A stretch of 25,425 nt of DNA from an uncultured Hungatella sp. GTDB lineage: Bacteria; Bacillota; Clostridia; Lachnospirales; Lachnospiraceae. The stretch spans positions 1 through 25,425 of the forward strand of contig CAJUPQ010000049.1 of NCBI GenBank assembly GCA_910588505.1, given 5' to 3'. Shown in pieces: positions 7,421-15,267 of the stretch. A program made the translations under genes and the position numbers. How positions within the stretch are numbered: position 1 is the stretch's first letter; every line of letters starts with the position of its first letter. Under the pieces are notes generated by a model, which worked only from the letters and a program-made list of their open reading frames with translations, searched no databases and was not told where the DNA came from.

Positions 7421-7476
7421 AATCTCCGCGGGAGATTTCTATAATGGAACCATTACAGAAATTTACCGCGGAGGTT
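7421..7476 (+). promoter_or_regulatory. Leader with mutually exclusive hairpins covering the RBS
   Basis: AATCTCC (7421-7427) can pair locally with GGAGATT (7431-7437) across a 3-nt loop. Alternatively AATCTCCGCGG (7421-7431) can pair with CCGCGGAGGTT (7466-7476) over 11 bp with one G-U. The second pairing buries the GGAGG ribosome binding site (7470-7474) and ends in six T. The two cannot form together, which is the layout of a switch or attenuator, although no ligand or protein is known. Confidence 0.4.
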
Positions 7477-7480
7477 TTTT

Positions 7481-9328
7481 ATGTTCAGAGAGATTGCAGG
7501 GCGCAGTGATTTGACGAATTTGACAGTGTTTGATGGGTATCCTCCTGCCAGTGACCGGAAGGCCTGGGAGCGGGTGCCGGAGAGCTACCGAATGGAGCTT
7601 ATAAGAGAGGGGGAGAGATGGCTGGGGTACGGGTATCCGCCTATTTACGCTTCGGATTACATGGAATTTTGCCGCACGGGAAACAGGAGCCGCTTTGAGG
7701 AGAAGCAGTTTCAGCGGAGGACTGTGCTGAATGCCCTGGTGATGGCGGAGTGCGCGGAGTATGAGGGGCGTTTTCTGGATGACATTATAAACGGGATCGT
7801 TCTGATCTGTGAGGAGGCGGCGTGGCAGCTTCCGGCCCACAATACATATGTCCGGGATGCGCCACAGCACATTCTTCCCGATGTCACAAGGCCGGTGATC
7901 GACTTGTTTGCGGCGGAGACAGGTGCGGTGGTGGGGATGGCGGAGTATCTTCTGCGGGATGCCTTAAAGGCGGTGAGCCCGGTTATCTCAAAGATGGTGG
8001 ATCACAGCCTGGAGATCAGGGTGTTTGGGCCTTATCTGAAAGAGCATTTCTGGTGGATGGGGGACGGAAAGACGTCTATGAACAACTGGACCTCCTGGTG
8101 TACCCAGAATGTGCTGACGGCGGCTTTTACAAGGGCAGCCGTTCCGGCTGCGGGTAGGGAGATCATAGGGAAGGCCTGCGAGAGCCTGGATTATTTTCTG
8201 GCTGAGTACGGGGAGGACGGGTGCTGTGATGAGGGGGCCCAGTACTACCGCCATGCGGGGCTGACCCTATTTAACGCCATGGAGGTGCTCAACGATGTCT
8301 GCGGCGGGATCTTTGGGGAGCTTTACAAGGAGAAGAAGATCGCCAATATGGCGGATTACATCCGGAGAGTCCATGTGGCGGGGCCTTATTATGTGAATTT
8401 TGCGGACTGCTCCCCAAAAGCGGGCCCGTGTAGGGCAAGGGAATACCTGTTTGGAAAGCGGACAGGCAATGGGAAGCTTATGGCTTTTGCCGCAGAGGAC
8501 TACAGGCGGTGTGGGGACAAGCTGGATCTCCAGGAGCATAATCTGATGTACCGGGTCCAGGCGGCGTTTGCCCATGAGGAGATGACGGAGTATGGAAACG
8601 GCTGGGGAGAGGAAAAGGCGGGGGAGAGCAAAAGGGGCGAGGACTGGTATTTTCCCAGCGCAGGCCTTTTTATTGCCAGAGATGAAAGGTTCTGTCTGGC
8701 GGTGAAGGCGGGGGACAACGGGGACAGCCATAACCACAATGATGTGGGAAGCTTTACCGTGTACTGTGACGGCAGACCCCTGTTTATTGATGTGGGGGTG
8801 GAGAGCTATACGAAGAAGACATTTTCCCCGAAGAGGTATGAGATCTGGACTATGCAGTCCCGGTACCACAATCTTCCCACCTTTGGAGGGGTGATGGAGA
8901 GGGACGGAAAGCAGTTCGGGGCAGGGCAGGTGGAGTATGAGCTGGGCAGGGAGAAGTCCTGGATTTCCATGGAACTGATAGGAGCCTATGAAACGTGTTT
9001 TGTCTCTTCCTACAGAAGGAGGGCATGCCTGGAGAAGGGCAGATGTGTCCGCATCACCGACCGTTGGGAGGGGGACGGCAGCGGGGAGGATGTGGTGCTG
9101 TCCCTGATGACCTGTGTAAGACCGGAGACTGTCCAGAGGGAGGGAGAGCTTTGGATGCATGTGGCAGATATGGGTGTGTGCCGCATCGCCGGCGGCGGGG
9201 CGGCTGTGACGGAGGAGATTCCCGTGACGGATCCAAGGCTTAAGACAGCGTGGGAACATAGTATTTTCCGGACATTGGTTACCTTTGGGGGGAGGGAGAT
9301 GACGCTCACCGTCTCAGGCGGCCGGTGA
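7481..9328 (+). CDS. Heparinase II/III family protein (polysaccharide lyase-like)
   Basis: A 615-aa protein. The N-terminal two thirds look like an alpha/alpha toroid (Trp/Tyr-rich, with NNWTSWCTQNVLTAA and DGCCDEGAQYYRHAG). From about residue 390 it has the heparinase II/III C-terminal domain: the block GDNGDSHNHNDVGSFTVY at about 411-428, then PLFIDVGVESYTKKTFSPKRYEIWTMQSRYHNLPTFGG. Family members cleave uronic-acid polysaccharides such as heparin, heparan or alginate by beta-elimination. No signal peptide is seen, so it may act on imported oligosaccharides. The start has GGAGG 6 nt upstream. It is the first gene of a locus with an AraC-type regulator, GH88 and DUF2264 genes; a GH88 neighbour fits lyase products with unsaturated uronates. 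Substrate unknown. Confidence 0.88.
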   Translation: MFREIAGRSDLTNLTVFDGYPPASDRKAWERVPESYRMELIREGERWLGYGYPPIYASDYMEFCRTGNRSRFEEKQFQRRTVLNALVMAECAEYEGRFLDDIINGIVLICEEAAWQLPAHNTYVRDAPQHILPDVTRPVIDLFAAETGAVVGMAEYLLRDALKAVSPVISKMVDHSLEIRVFGPYLKEHFWWMGDGKTSMNNWTSWCTQNVLTAAFTRAAVPAAGREIIGKACESLDYFLAEYGEDGCCDEGAQYYRHAGLTLFNAMEVLNDVCGGIFGELYKEKKIANMADYIRRVHVAGPYYVNFADCSPKAGPCRAREYLFGKRTGNGKLMAFAAEDYRRCGDKLDLQEHNLMYRVQAAFAHEEMTEYGNGWGEEKAGESKRGEDWYFPSAGLFIARDERFCLAVKAGDNGDSHNHNDVGSFTVYCDGRPLFIDVGVESYTKKTFSPKRYEIWTMQSRYHNLPTFGGVMERDGKQFGAGQVEYELGREKSWISMELIGAYETCFVSSYRRRACLEKGRCVRITDRWEGDGSGEDVVLSLMTCVRPETVQREGELWMHVADMGVCRIAGGGAAVTEEIPVTDPRLKTAWEHSIFRTLVTFGGREMTLTVSGGR

Positions 9329-9340
9329 GGCGGGGAGGGG

Positions 9341-10942
9341 TCACGTTTTCAGGGACTGCTGTACAAATTCCCTGGGGGAAACGCCCTCCACTTTCTTAAA
9401 CACCTTGCTGAAATAGAAGGCGCTCTCAAATCCCAGCTGGTCCGCCACCTCGTAGATTTTCATGTCCTGTTCCAGCAGCATGACCCTGGCCCGGCTGATC
9501 TTCATCTGTGTGATGTATTCGGAGAAGCCCACGCCGCAGGTTTTTTTGAACAGCACGCTTAAGTAGTTAGGGCTTAATCCGAACACGGCGGATACTTCGT
9601 TCAGGGTCAGCCGTTCGTCCATGTGGTTCTGAATGTATTTCTGCACATTGGAGATCACATGCTCTTTGTAGGTGACCCGCCGGGATTTTAGGATGTCGCA
9701 GAGGCCGTCCCGGAGACGGGCCATCCAGTCCGATACCTGCTCCACGTTGCCCATGCGGTAGATGGAGCGGTAATTGTCCGGGTCGCCGGAGAAGATTTCG
9801 GAGATGGTCTCCTGGCCGGAGGGCATCAGGGACAGAGCCAGGTACAGGATGTTGCAGGCTCCGTCAATGGCCTGGAGGTAGCGCAGGGGATTGGAGCGGA
9901 ACAGGTCAATGATCTGGCTTAGGGTGTCGTAGAGGATTCCGGCGTCAAACTCCTCAAAGGCCCTGGTCAGGTCATTTTTAAACAGGGTGATGTTGAAAGA
10001 GTTGCGGATGTCCTCAGGCTTTGCCTGGTCGTAGTCCCGGAAGGGCTCCTCGGGGACGCAGAGGGTGAATGCCACTCTGGCGTCCTGGTAGGAGTCGCTG
10101 ATCTTGAAAGGGGAATCTGCCACAGAGCCGATGCCTGCCATAAGGCGGACATTAAAATAGTTGTGTACCATGGTGGAGGCGTTTTGCAAGGCTTCCACCA
10201 TTTTTTCGTGGTCCTCTCTGCCCGGAGCTGTCAGGTGGAAGATGACGGCAAAGTGCTTTAAGTCCAGGGAAATGACCTGGCAGGCCATATGGCGTTTCAG
10301 GATGTCTTTTACCATCTGCAGGGTGCTGCCGTACAGATTTACCAGCTTTTCGTTGGTCATGTCCTGGACTAATTCTTCCAGGATCTCACAGTGGGCCACA
10401 GCATAGCAGGGGCTGTCAAAGTTCAGGCTTAAGTCTTTGGCCTGGATCTGAAACTGCTCCTCGTTGTCAAACAGGTTGTGGAGAAGCCGCAGAAAGAACT
10501 TGTCCAGGTAGCTTTGGAGGATGGGGCGGCCTCCGGTCCGGACCGCATCGCTGGCTTTCAGCTGGTTAAGCCGTTCTATGGTCTTTTCAATGGATTTGCC
10601 AAGGGTCTGGGGGTCCAGTTCCAGCTTTATGAGGTAGTCCACCACCTCGTAGGACAGGGCCTGCCTGGCCAGCTCAAATTCCTCGTAGCTGGTGAGGATG
10701 ATGAAAAGCGGGATGCGGCCATAGGTCTCCCGGCAGACTTTGGCCAGCTCCAGGCCGTTCATAATGGGCATACGGATGTCCGTGATGACGATCTGGGGAG
10801 AGTACTCTTCGATCATCTCCAGGGCGATGCCGCCGTTTGGGGCAGTGCCGCATACTTCGATGTTGTAATCTGCCCAGTTGAGCATGGATTTGATGCCGAT
10901 CTGGACTAAGGGTTCGTCGTCTGCAATAAGTAGTTTGATCAT
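9341..10942 (-). CDS. YesN-type response regulator with AraC DNA-binding domain
   Basis: A 533-aa two-component regulator. The N-terminal receiver spans about residues 1-120, with the acidic pair in ADDEP, phospho-acceptor D55 in VITDIRMP, the TSY switch region and K106. A long middle region (about 130-425) of the kind seen in large clostridial YesN proteins follows. The C-terminal AraC pair of helix-turn-helices lies at about 430-530 (LTLNEVSAVFGLSPNYLSVLFKK, then IYEVADQLGFESAFYFSKVFKK). It would activate the adjacent carbohydrate genes on phosphorylation. The cognate kinase lies directly upstream, overlapping by ATGA, but only its C-terminal end remains, so signalling is probably lost or supplied by another kinase. 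Confidence 0.92.
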   Translation of the reverse strand: MIKLLIADDEPLVQIGIKSMLNWADYNIEVCGTAPNGGIALEMIEEYSPQIVITDIRMPIMNGLELAKVCRETYGRIPLFIILTSYEEFELARQALSYEVVDYLIKLELDPQTLGKSIEKTIERLNQLKASDAVRTGGRPILQSYLDKFFLRLLHNLFDNEEQFQIQAKDLSLNFDSPCYAVAHCEILEELVQDMTNEKLVNLYGSTLQMVKDILKRHMACQVISLDLKHFAVIFHLTAPGREDHEKMVEALQNASTMVHNYFNVRLMAGIGSVADSPFKISDSYQDARVAFTLCVPEEPFRDYDQAKPEDIRNSFNITLFKNDLTRAFEEFDAGILYDTLSQIIDLFRSNPLRYLQAIDGACNILYLALSLMPSGQETISEIFSGDPDNYRSIYRMGNVEQVSDWMARLRDGLCDILKSRRVTYKEHVISNVQKYIQNHMDERLTLNEVSAVFGLSPNYLSVLFKKTCGVGFSEYITQMKISRARVMLLEQDMKIYEVADQLGFESAFYFSKVFKKVEGVSPREFVQQSLKT

Positions 10943-11158
10943 GGCTGGGTCTGGTTCCTTTCTGGTTTGGTTAGGAAAATACAGGGAGTTGTGATGGTCA
11001 TGGTGGTGTAGACGCCTACCTGGCTTTCAATGGAGATCCCGTACTTTTCCCCGAATTCGTGGCGTATCCTCTGGTCCACATTGGCGATTCCCACCTGGCG
11101 GAAGAAGTCAGCGCTTTTTTTCGACGGTTTCTGGTGCAGCACCTTCTCAACCTGGCAG
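10939..11158 (-). pseudogene. Sensor histidine kinase (YesM-like), C-terminal remnant
   Basis: On the minus strand, from about 11158 to the TGA at 10939-10941, the frame encodes about 70 residues typical of the end of a YesM-type kinase: KKSADFFRQVGIANVDQRIRHEFGEKYGISIESQVGVYTTMTI. The GIANV box and the GVYTT stretch are the last parts of the HATPase fold. Family members are about 550-600 aa, so the membrane sensor, HAMP, His box and most of the ATPase are missing. The stop overlaps the response regulator start (ATGA). Upstream of QVEKVL the frame runs straight into the antisense of an ABC permease gene, marking a deletion junction at 11150-11160. Confidence 0.85.
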
Positions 11159-11626
11159 GTGTACATGGTTCCCCAGTTTATCATGATGAGGGGCATGGGC
11201 ATGAATGATACTCACATGGCGATCATCTGCCTCCAGGCGTTTTCGGCTTTCGGCGTGTTTATGATGAGGCAGTTCTATCAGGGAATTCCGGATGAGCTGT
11301 GTGAGGCGGCAAGAATCGACGGCATGAGTGAGTACAAGATCTACTCTAAGGTCATGCTGCCTCTGTCCAAGCCGGCGCTGTCTACGCTTACCATCTTTAC
11401 GTTTGTGGCTACCTGGAATGATTTCCTTGGGCCTATGATCTATCTGAAGACGGAGAGCAAGAAGACGCTGCAGATCGGGCTTAGGATGTTTATCAGCCAG
11501 TATTCTTCGGAGTATGGACTCATTATGGCAGCGTCGGTGCTGTCGCTGATTCCGGTGCTTATTGTGTTCTTGTCGCTGCAGAAGTATTTTGTGGAGGGGA
11601 TTGCGGCTACGGGAGTTAAGGGGTAG
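11150..11626 (+). pseudogene. Carbohydrate ABC permease (MalG/AraQ type), C-terminal remnant
   Basis: From codon 11156 the plus strand encodes QVYMVPQFIMMRGMGMND, then FGVFMMRQFYQGIPDELCEAARIDGMSEYKIYSKVMLPLSKPALST, which contains the EAA loop (EAA-x3-G-x9-LP) that contacts the ATPase. Further membrane helices follow to the TAG at 11624-11626. About 155 codons remain of a family of about 275-300 aa; the first three helices or so are absent. Upstream codons in this frame are antisense to the kinase gene. No ribosome binding site precedes ATG 11165. The usual upstream binding protein and partner permease are not in the window. Confidence 0.88.
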
Positions 11627-11630
11627 ATGG

Positions 11631-11704
11631 TTGAGTGAGCAAAGGGGACATGTCTCCTTCTCTGTCTGACCCTACGACAACTCGCGCCCCCTTTGCTCAC
11701 TCAA
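11631..11704. repeat. Intergenic hairpin repeat, copy A
   Basis: A perfect 17-bp inverted repeat: TTGAGTGAGCAAAGGGG (11631-11647) and CCCCTTTGCTCACTCAA (11688-11704), with a 40-nt internal segment. The 3' half (11656-11701) is about 80 percent identical by eye to 22806-22850, so the element is a dispersed repeat. It lies 5 nt after the permease remnant stop and could also act as a transcription terminator, though no T-run follows. Confidence 0.75.
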
Positions 11705-11776
11705 ATATGATGAACTTAAAGTTTCGCTTTACCTGATTAGGGATGCAGGAAGCATGAGAAAGGAAGTGTCTTCAAT

Positions 11777-12979
11777 ATGGTCGGAAAAATTGATTTACTT
11801 TTGAAGGGCAAATCTGTGATTGACAGGGCGGAGATTGAGGCTGCTCTGGATTTTGCTCTGGGACAGGTTGTGGATAACCTGGGGGAATTTACTGCCTCTT
11901 TTAAAAGGGCGTTCAGCACCAACAACTTTTATGATGCCACGGAGAATGTGAACTGGACTACCGGGTTTTGGACGGGGCAGGTGTGGCTGGCGTGGGAGTG
12001 GGCTAAGAGGAAAGGGCTGGAGAGGGAGGCCGGGGCCCTTAAAAGGGCCGGGGAGATTCAGATTGACAGCTTTCTGGACAGGATTAACGGGAAGCGGGAG
12101 GTGGATCACCATGATATGGGGTTTCTGTATTCTCCCTCCTGCGTGGCGGGGTATAAACTGATCGGCAGTGAGAAGGGAAGGGAGGCGGCTGTGAAGGCGG
12201 CGGACCAGCTGATCAGTCGGTTCCATCCGGCGGGGGAGTTTATTCAGGCCTGGGGGCCTATGGACCAGCCGGAGAATTATCGGTTTATCATTGACTGCCT
12301 TCTGAATCTGCCGCTGCTTTACTGGGCTACGGAGGAGACCGGGGACGGGAAGTACAGGGAGATCGCCCAGAAGCATATTCATACGGCCATCGCCAATGTG
12401 ATCCGGGAGGATTATTCTACGTGGCATACTTTTTTTATGAACATGGAGACCGGGGAGCCGGACCATGGGGCTACGTGTCAGGGGTATCGGGACGGGTCCG
12501 CCTGGGCCAGAGGCCAGGCATGGGGGGTGTACGGGACGGCTTTGGCATACCGGTATACGAAGAAGGCGGAGTATATTGAGGATTTCAGGCATGTGACCGG
12601 GTATTTTCTGGAGCATCTGCCTTCGGACCTGGTGCCTTACTGGGATCTGGAGTTCGGTGAGGGCTCAGGGGAGCCAAGGGATTCTTCGTCCGCGTCTATC
12701 GCGGCCTGCGGGATGCTGGAGATGGCAGAGTATCTGGAGGATGAGGAGGCTGCCTGTTACAGGGAGATCGCGGGGAAGATCATGAGATCTGTGGTGAAGG
12801 ATTATGCCGTGAAGTCTAAGGCGGAGTCCAACGGGCTGGTGCTGCACAGTACTTACTCTAAGAAATCGCCGTACAATACCTGTACGCCGGAGGGTGTGGA
12901 TGAGTGCAATATCTGGGGGGATTACTTCTATATGGAGGCCTTGACCAGGCTCTGGGGGAAGTGGAATCCTTACTGGTAG
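11777..12979 (+). CDS. Unsaturated glucuronyl hydrolase, glycoside hydrolase family 88
   Basis: A 400-aa cytoplasmic enzyme of full GH88 length. Visible landmarks: VNWTTGFWTGQVWLAWE near residue 60; VDHHDMGFLYSPSC with D113 matching the first catalytic Asp of Bacillus UGL; RFIIDCLLNLPLLYWA with D173 matching the second; then HGATCQGYRDGSAWARGQAWGVYG and RDSSSASIAACGMLE. GH88 enzymes hydrate the double bond of unsaturated uronic acids at the end of lyase-made oligosaccharides, releasing the sugar. It fits the upstream heparinase-like lyase. The start has AAAGGAAG about 11 nt upstream. It was presumably once transcribed with the ABC genes now lost. Confidence 0.93.
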   Translation: MVGKIDLLLKGKSVIDRAEIEAALDFALGQVVDNLGEFTASFKRAFSTNNFYDATENVNWTTGFWTGQVWLAWEWAKRKGLEREAGALKRAGEIQIDSFLDRINGKREVDHHDMGFLYSPSCVAGYKLIGSEKGREAAVKAADQLISRFHPAGEFIQAWGPMDQPENYRFIIDCLLNLPLLYWATEETGDGKYREIAQKHIHTAIANVIREDYSTWHTFFMNMETGEPDHGATCQGYRDGSAWARGQAWGVYGTALAYRYTKKAEYIEDFRHVTGYFLEHLPSDLVPYWDLEFGEGSGEPRDSSSASIAACGMLEMAEYLEDEEAACYREIAGKIMRSVVKDYAVKSKAESNGLVLHSTYSKKSPYNTCTPEGVDECNIWGDYFYMEALTRLWGKWNPYW

Positions 12980-13054
12980 GCGGCCTTTTGCCTAAAGGCG
13001 GGAGTTACCTTTTGGCATCTAGCGGTCTGTGAATGTGTCAAGAGGGCGAAGGCC

Positions 13055-13188
13055 TGCGGCAGGAACATGGCGTGAGACCTGGGAGTTTTGCGACGGAAAC
13101 GCGGCGTGAGACCTGGGAGTTTTGCGGCAGGAACGGGGTGTGAGACCTGGGAGTTTTGCGGCGGGAACAGGACGTGAGACATGAAAAC
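13055..13188 (+). repeat. 34-bp tandem repeat, about 3.7 copies
   Basis: Units start at 13064, 13098, 13132 and 13166 (the last partial), with a partial copy before 13064. The shared core is GTGAGACCTGGGAGTTTTGC; units differ mainly at the ends. The period is not a multiple of three and no plus-strand gene covers it. It sits in the 266-bp spacer between the GH88 and DUF2264 genes, after a small GCCTTT/AAAGGC hairpin at 12983-12999. Confidence 0.85.
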
Positions 13189-13245
13189 AGCCGGAGGAAC
13201 AAATGCAGGAGAGATTTTGGGAGTAAGTGATGAAGAGGAGAAGTT

Positions 13246-14952
13246 ATGAGGTTAGAGTCGAAACAGGATTTTCGGAATTGGATGCATAAGATTTTGGATC
13301 CTTTAAAACCCCTGTACAGTGAGGGGGGAGCCAGGCTTCGTCTGGGGGACAGCGGGGTGACCTACCCCCAGGTGAGCATTGAGATGGAGGCGTTTTCAAG
13401 GCCTCTGTGGGCTCTGGTTCCTTTCTGGGCAGGAGGCGGGGAGGATCCGGAGTTTGAGGATATTTACGTGAGAGGGCTTTCGGGCGGCACTGACCCTTTC
13501 GGCGGGGAGTACTGGGGAGGGTTTACGGATTATGACCAGAGGTTTGTGGAGATGGCGGCCATTGCAAGCGGCATCCTTTTTGCGCCGGAGAAGGTGTGGG
13601 AGCCTTTGAGCAGGGAGGCAAAGGGAAACCTGGCTCAGTGGCTTTACGGGATTAATGAGTACATAATTCCGGACTGCAACTGGCAGTTTTTTATGATCCT
13701 GGTCAATGCGGCCCTTAGGAAACAGGGATGCAGGTTCAGCCAGGAAAAGCTGGATTCGGGCCTGGAGAAAATAGAGTCCTACTATCTGGGGGACGGGTGG
13801 TATCGGGACGGCGGTTCGGCTCAGAAGGATTACTACATTTCCTTTGCCATGCACTACTACGGGCTTTTGTACGCGGCGGCTATGGAGAAGGAGGAGCCGG
13901 AGCGGTGTCTAAGGTTTAAGGAGAGGGCGGAGATATTTGCCAGGGATTTTATCTACTGGTTTGATGAGAACGGGGCGGCGCTGCCCTACGGGCGGAGCCT
14001 GGCTTACCGGTTCGGGGAGGCGGCCTTCTGGTCGGCTTACGTGTTTGCGGGCCTTAAGGATATTCCGGCTGGGGTGGTGAAGGGGATTCTGGCCCGCCAT
14101 TTAAGCTGGTGGGATCAGCAGAAGATCTGTGACAGGGACGGGGTGCTGACCATTGGGTACGCATATCCTAACCTGATCATGGCGGAGCGGTACAACGCCC
14201 CCGGATCCCCTTACTGGGGGATGAAGAGTCTTCTGTGCCTGGCGCTGCCGGACAACCATGAGTTCTGGAGGGCAAAGGCAGAGCCTCTTCCCGGGCTTAA
14301 GACGGTGAAGATGCTGAAACAGGCGGATATGTTGGTACACAGGATGGGGAAAGACGTTATGGCGTACCCGGCTGGGGTGTGTGAGAAGTACGGCCACGGC
14401 CATGTGCCGGAGAAATACTCCAAGTTTGTCTATTCCACCAGATTCGGCTTTTCCGTGGCCAGAAGCCAGATCGTGCTTCATGAGAACGCGCCGGACTCTG
14501 CGCTGGCTTTTGTGATCGACGGGGATGATTATGTGTTTGTCAGGAAGGTGAGCCTGTCCTTTGAGGTGAGGCCGGACCGGGTTATCAGCACGTGGCAGCC
14601 GTTTCCGGGGATCATGGTGACCAGCACGGTGATTCCGGAGGATGAGGGGCACCGGAGGGTTCATGAGATTGAGAGCGCCTATGGGTGTACGGTCTATGAC
14701 TGCGGATTTTCCGTGGAGAAGTTTACGGAGGGGTATGAGCAGAAGGCGGAGGGCGCCGGGGCATTTGTCCGCTTTAAGGATATGGGATGTGAGGTGCGGG
14801 GAAATGGGCCGAAAGCCAAAGGCGTGGTCATAGAGGCGGATCCCAATACCAATGTGCTGTATCCCAACGGGAGCATTCCGGCGGTGGCTTACAGAGTTGA
14901 GAAGGGGGAAAAGGTTACAGTGGAGACGGTTGTGAGGACGTTTGTAAGGTGA
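13246..14952 (+). CDS. DUF2264 domain protein, probable carbohydrate-active enzyme
   Basis: A 568-aa protein with no signal peptide, recognised as DUF2264 (PF10022). Visible parts include YPQVSIEMEAFSRPLWALVPFWAGGGE near the N-terminus, DPFGGEYWGGFTDYDQRFVEMAAIASG, DGWYRDGGSAQKDYYISFAMHYYG, LPYGRSLAYRFGEAAFWSA, and a later beta-rich part (SKFVYSTRFGFSVARSQ to the end). The fold expected from the family is an alpha/alpha toroid plus beta-sandwich like those of lyases and GH88/GH105 enzymes. I recall related proteins being assigned beta-glucuronidase activity (GH154) but cannot confirm it here. The context with GH88 and a heparinase-like lyase supports a role in uronate oligosaccharide breakdown. 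A GAGGAG site precedes the ATG. Confidence 0.87.
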   Translation: MRLESKQDFRNWMHKILDPLKPLYSEGGARLRLGDSGVTYPQVSIEMEAFSRPLWALVPFWAGGGEDPEFEDIYVRGLSGGTDPFGGEYWGGFTDYDQRFVEMAAIASGILFAPEKVWEPLSREAKGNLAQWLYGINEYIIPDCNWQFFMILVNAALRKQGCRFSQEKLDSGLEKIESYYLGDGWYRDGGSAQKDYYISFAMHYYGLLYAAAMEKEEPERCLRFKERAEIFARDFIYWFDENGAALPYGRSLAYRFGEAAFWSAYVFAGLKDIPAGVVKGILARHLSWWDQQKICDRDGVLTIGYAYPNLIMAERYNAPGSPYWGMKSLLCLALPDNHEFWRAKAEPLPGLKTVKMLKQADMLVHRMGKDVMAYPAGVCEKYGHGHVPEKYSKFVYSTRFGFSVARSQIVLHENAPDSALAFVIDGDDYVFVRKVSLSFEVRPDRVISTWQPFPGIMVTSTVIPEDEGHRRVHEIESAYGCTVYDCGFSVEKFTEGYEQKAEGAGAFVRFKDMGCEVRGNGPKAKGVVIEADPNTNVLYPNGSIPAVAYRVEKGEKVTVETVVRTFVR

Positions 14953-14957
14953 TGTGT

Positions 14958-14999
14958 AAGGATAATGGATTGTGTGTTGACGCCCAGTGGCTTATCCTT
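14958..14999 (+). terminator. Inverted repeat after the DUF2264 gene
   Basis: AAGGATAA (14958-14965) and TTATCCTT (14992-14999) form an 8-bp stem with a 26-nt loop. It overlaps the promoter for the monooxygenase remnant (14977-15005), so it may be an operator rather than a terminator. Confidence 0.35.
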
Positions 15000-15005
15000 T
15001 ATAAC
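14977..15005 (+). promoter_or_regulatory. Promoter of the monooxygenase remnant
   Basis: TTGACG (14977-14982), 17-nt spacer, TATAAC (15000-15005), about 31 nt before the ATG at 15036, which has AGGAGGA as ribosome binding site. The signals are intact although the gene is broken. Confidence 0.55.
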
Positions 15006-15035
15006 CTTCCTATTAAGTAGCAGGAGGAAAAAGGC

Positions 15036-15267
15036 ATGAGTATTGTTGTAAATATTTATTACACTGGGAAGGACGGCAATGCCCGGAGACAGTACTGCTG
15101 ATCGACGGCTGGAGGGAGCAGGAGGCCATTGACCGGCACCACGCGTCTCCGATGATGGAGAAGATCACAGAACTTCGGTTAAAGTATGACTTACATATGA
15201 AGGTGGAGCGGTAGTGTCTGACGAAGGCGGGATACCAGAGACGGACAGTCGTTTTATTAAGGAGTAG
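15036..15267 (+). pseudogene. ABM-domain (quinol monooxygenase-like) gene, deleted and frameshifted
   Basis: The start encodes MSIVVNIYYTGKDGNARR, the first strand of a small antibiotic-biosynthesis-monooxygenase-type protein, then hits a stop after QYC. In the +1 frame the sequence continues ETVLLIDGWREQEAIDRHHASPMMEKITELRLKYDLHMKVER, the second half of the same fold. The roughly 30 residues expected between the halves are missing. A second shift follows: after CGGTA, reading GTG restores VSDEGGIPETDSRFIKE to TAG 15265-15267. So there is one internal deletion with frameshift and one probable single-base loss. Intact homologues are about 100-aa cytoplasmic dimers. Confidence 0.75.

Noticed and set aside
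8267..9259. 330-codon minus-strand ORF opposite the heparinase-like gene
   Set aside because: GC-rich shadow frame; no RBS or known domain, while the plus strand matches heparinase II/III.
11030..11149. N-terminus of the permease ORF (MEIPYFSPNSW...)
   Set aside because: These codons are the antisense of the kinase remnant, so this is not a true start of the permease.
13055..13188. CRISPR array
   Set aside because: Units are contiguous 34-bp tandem copies with no unique spacers, and there are no cas genes.
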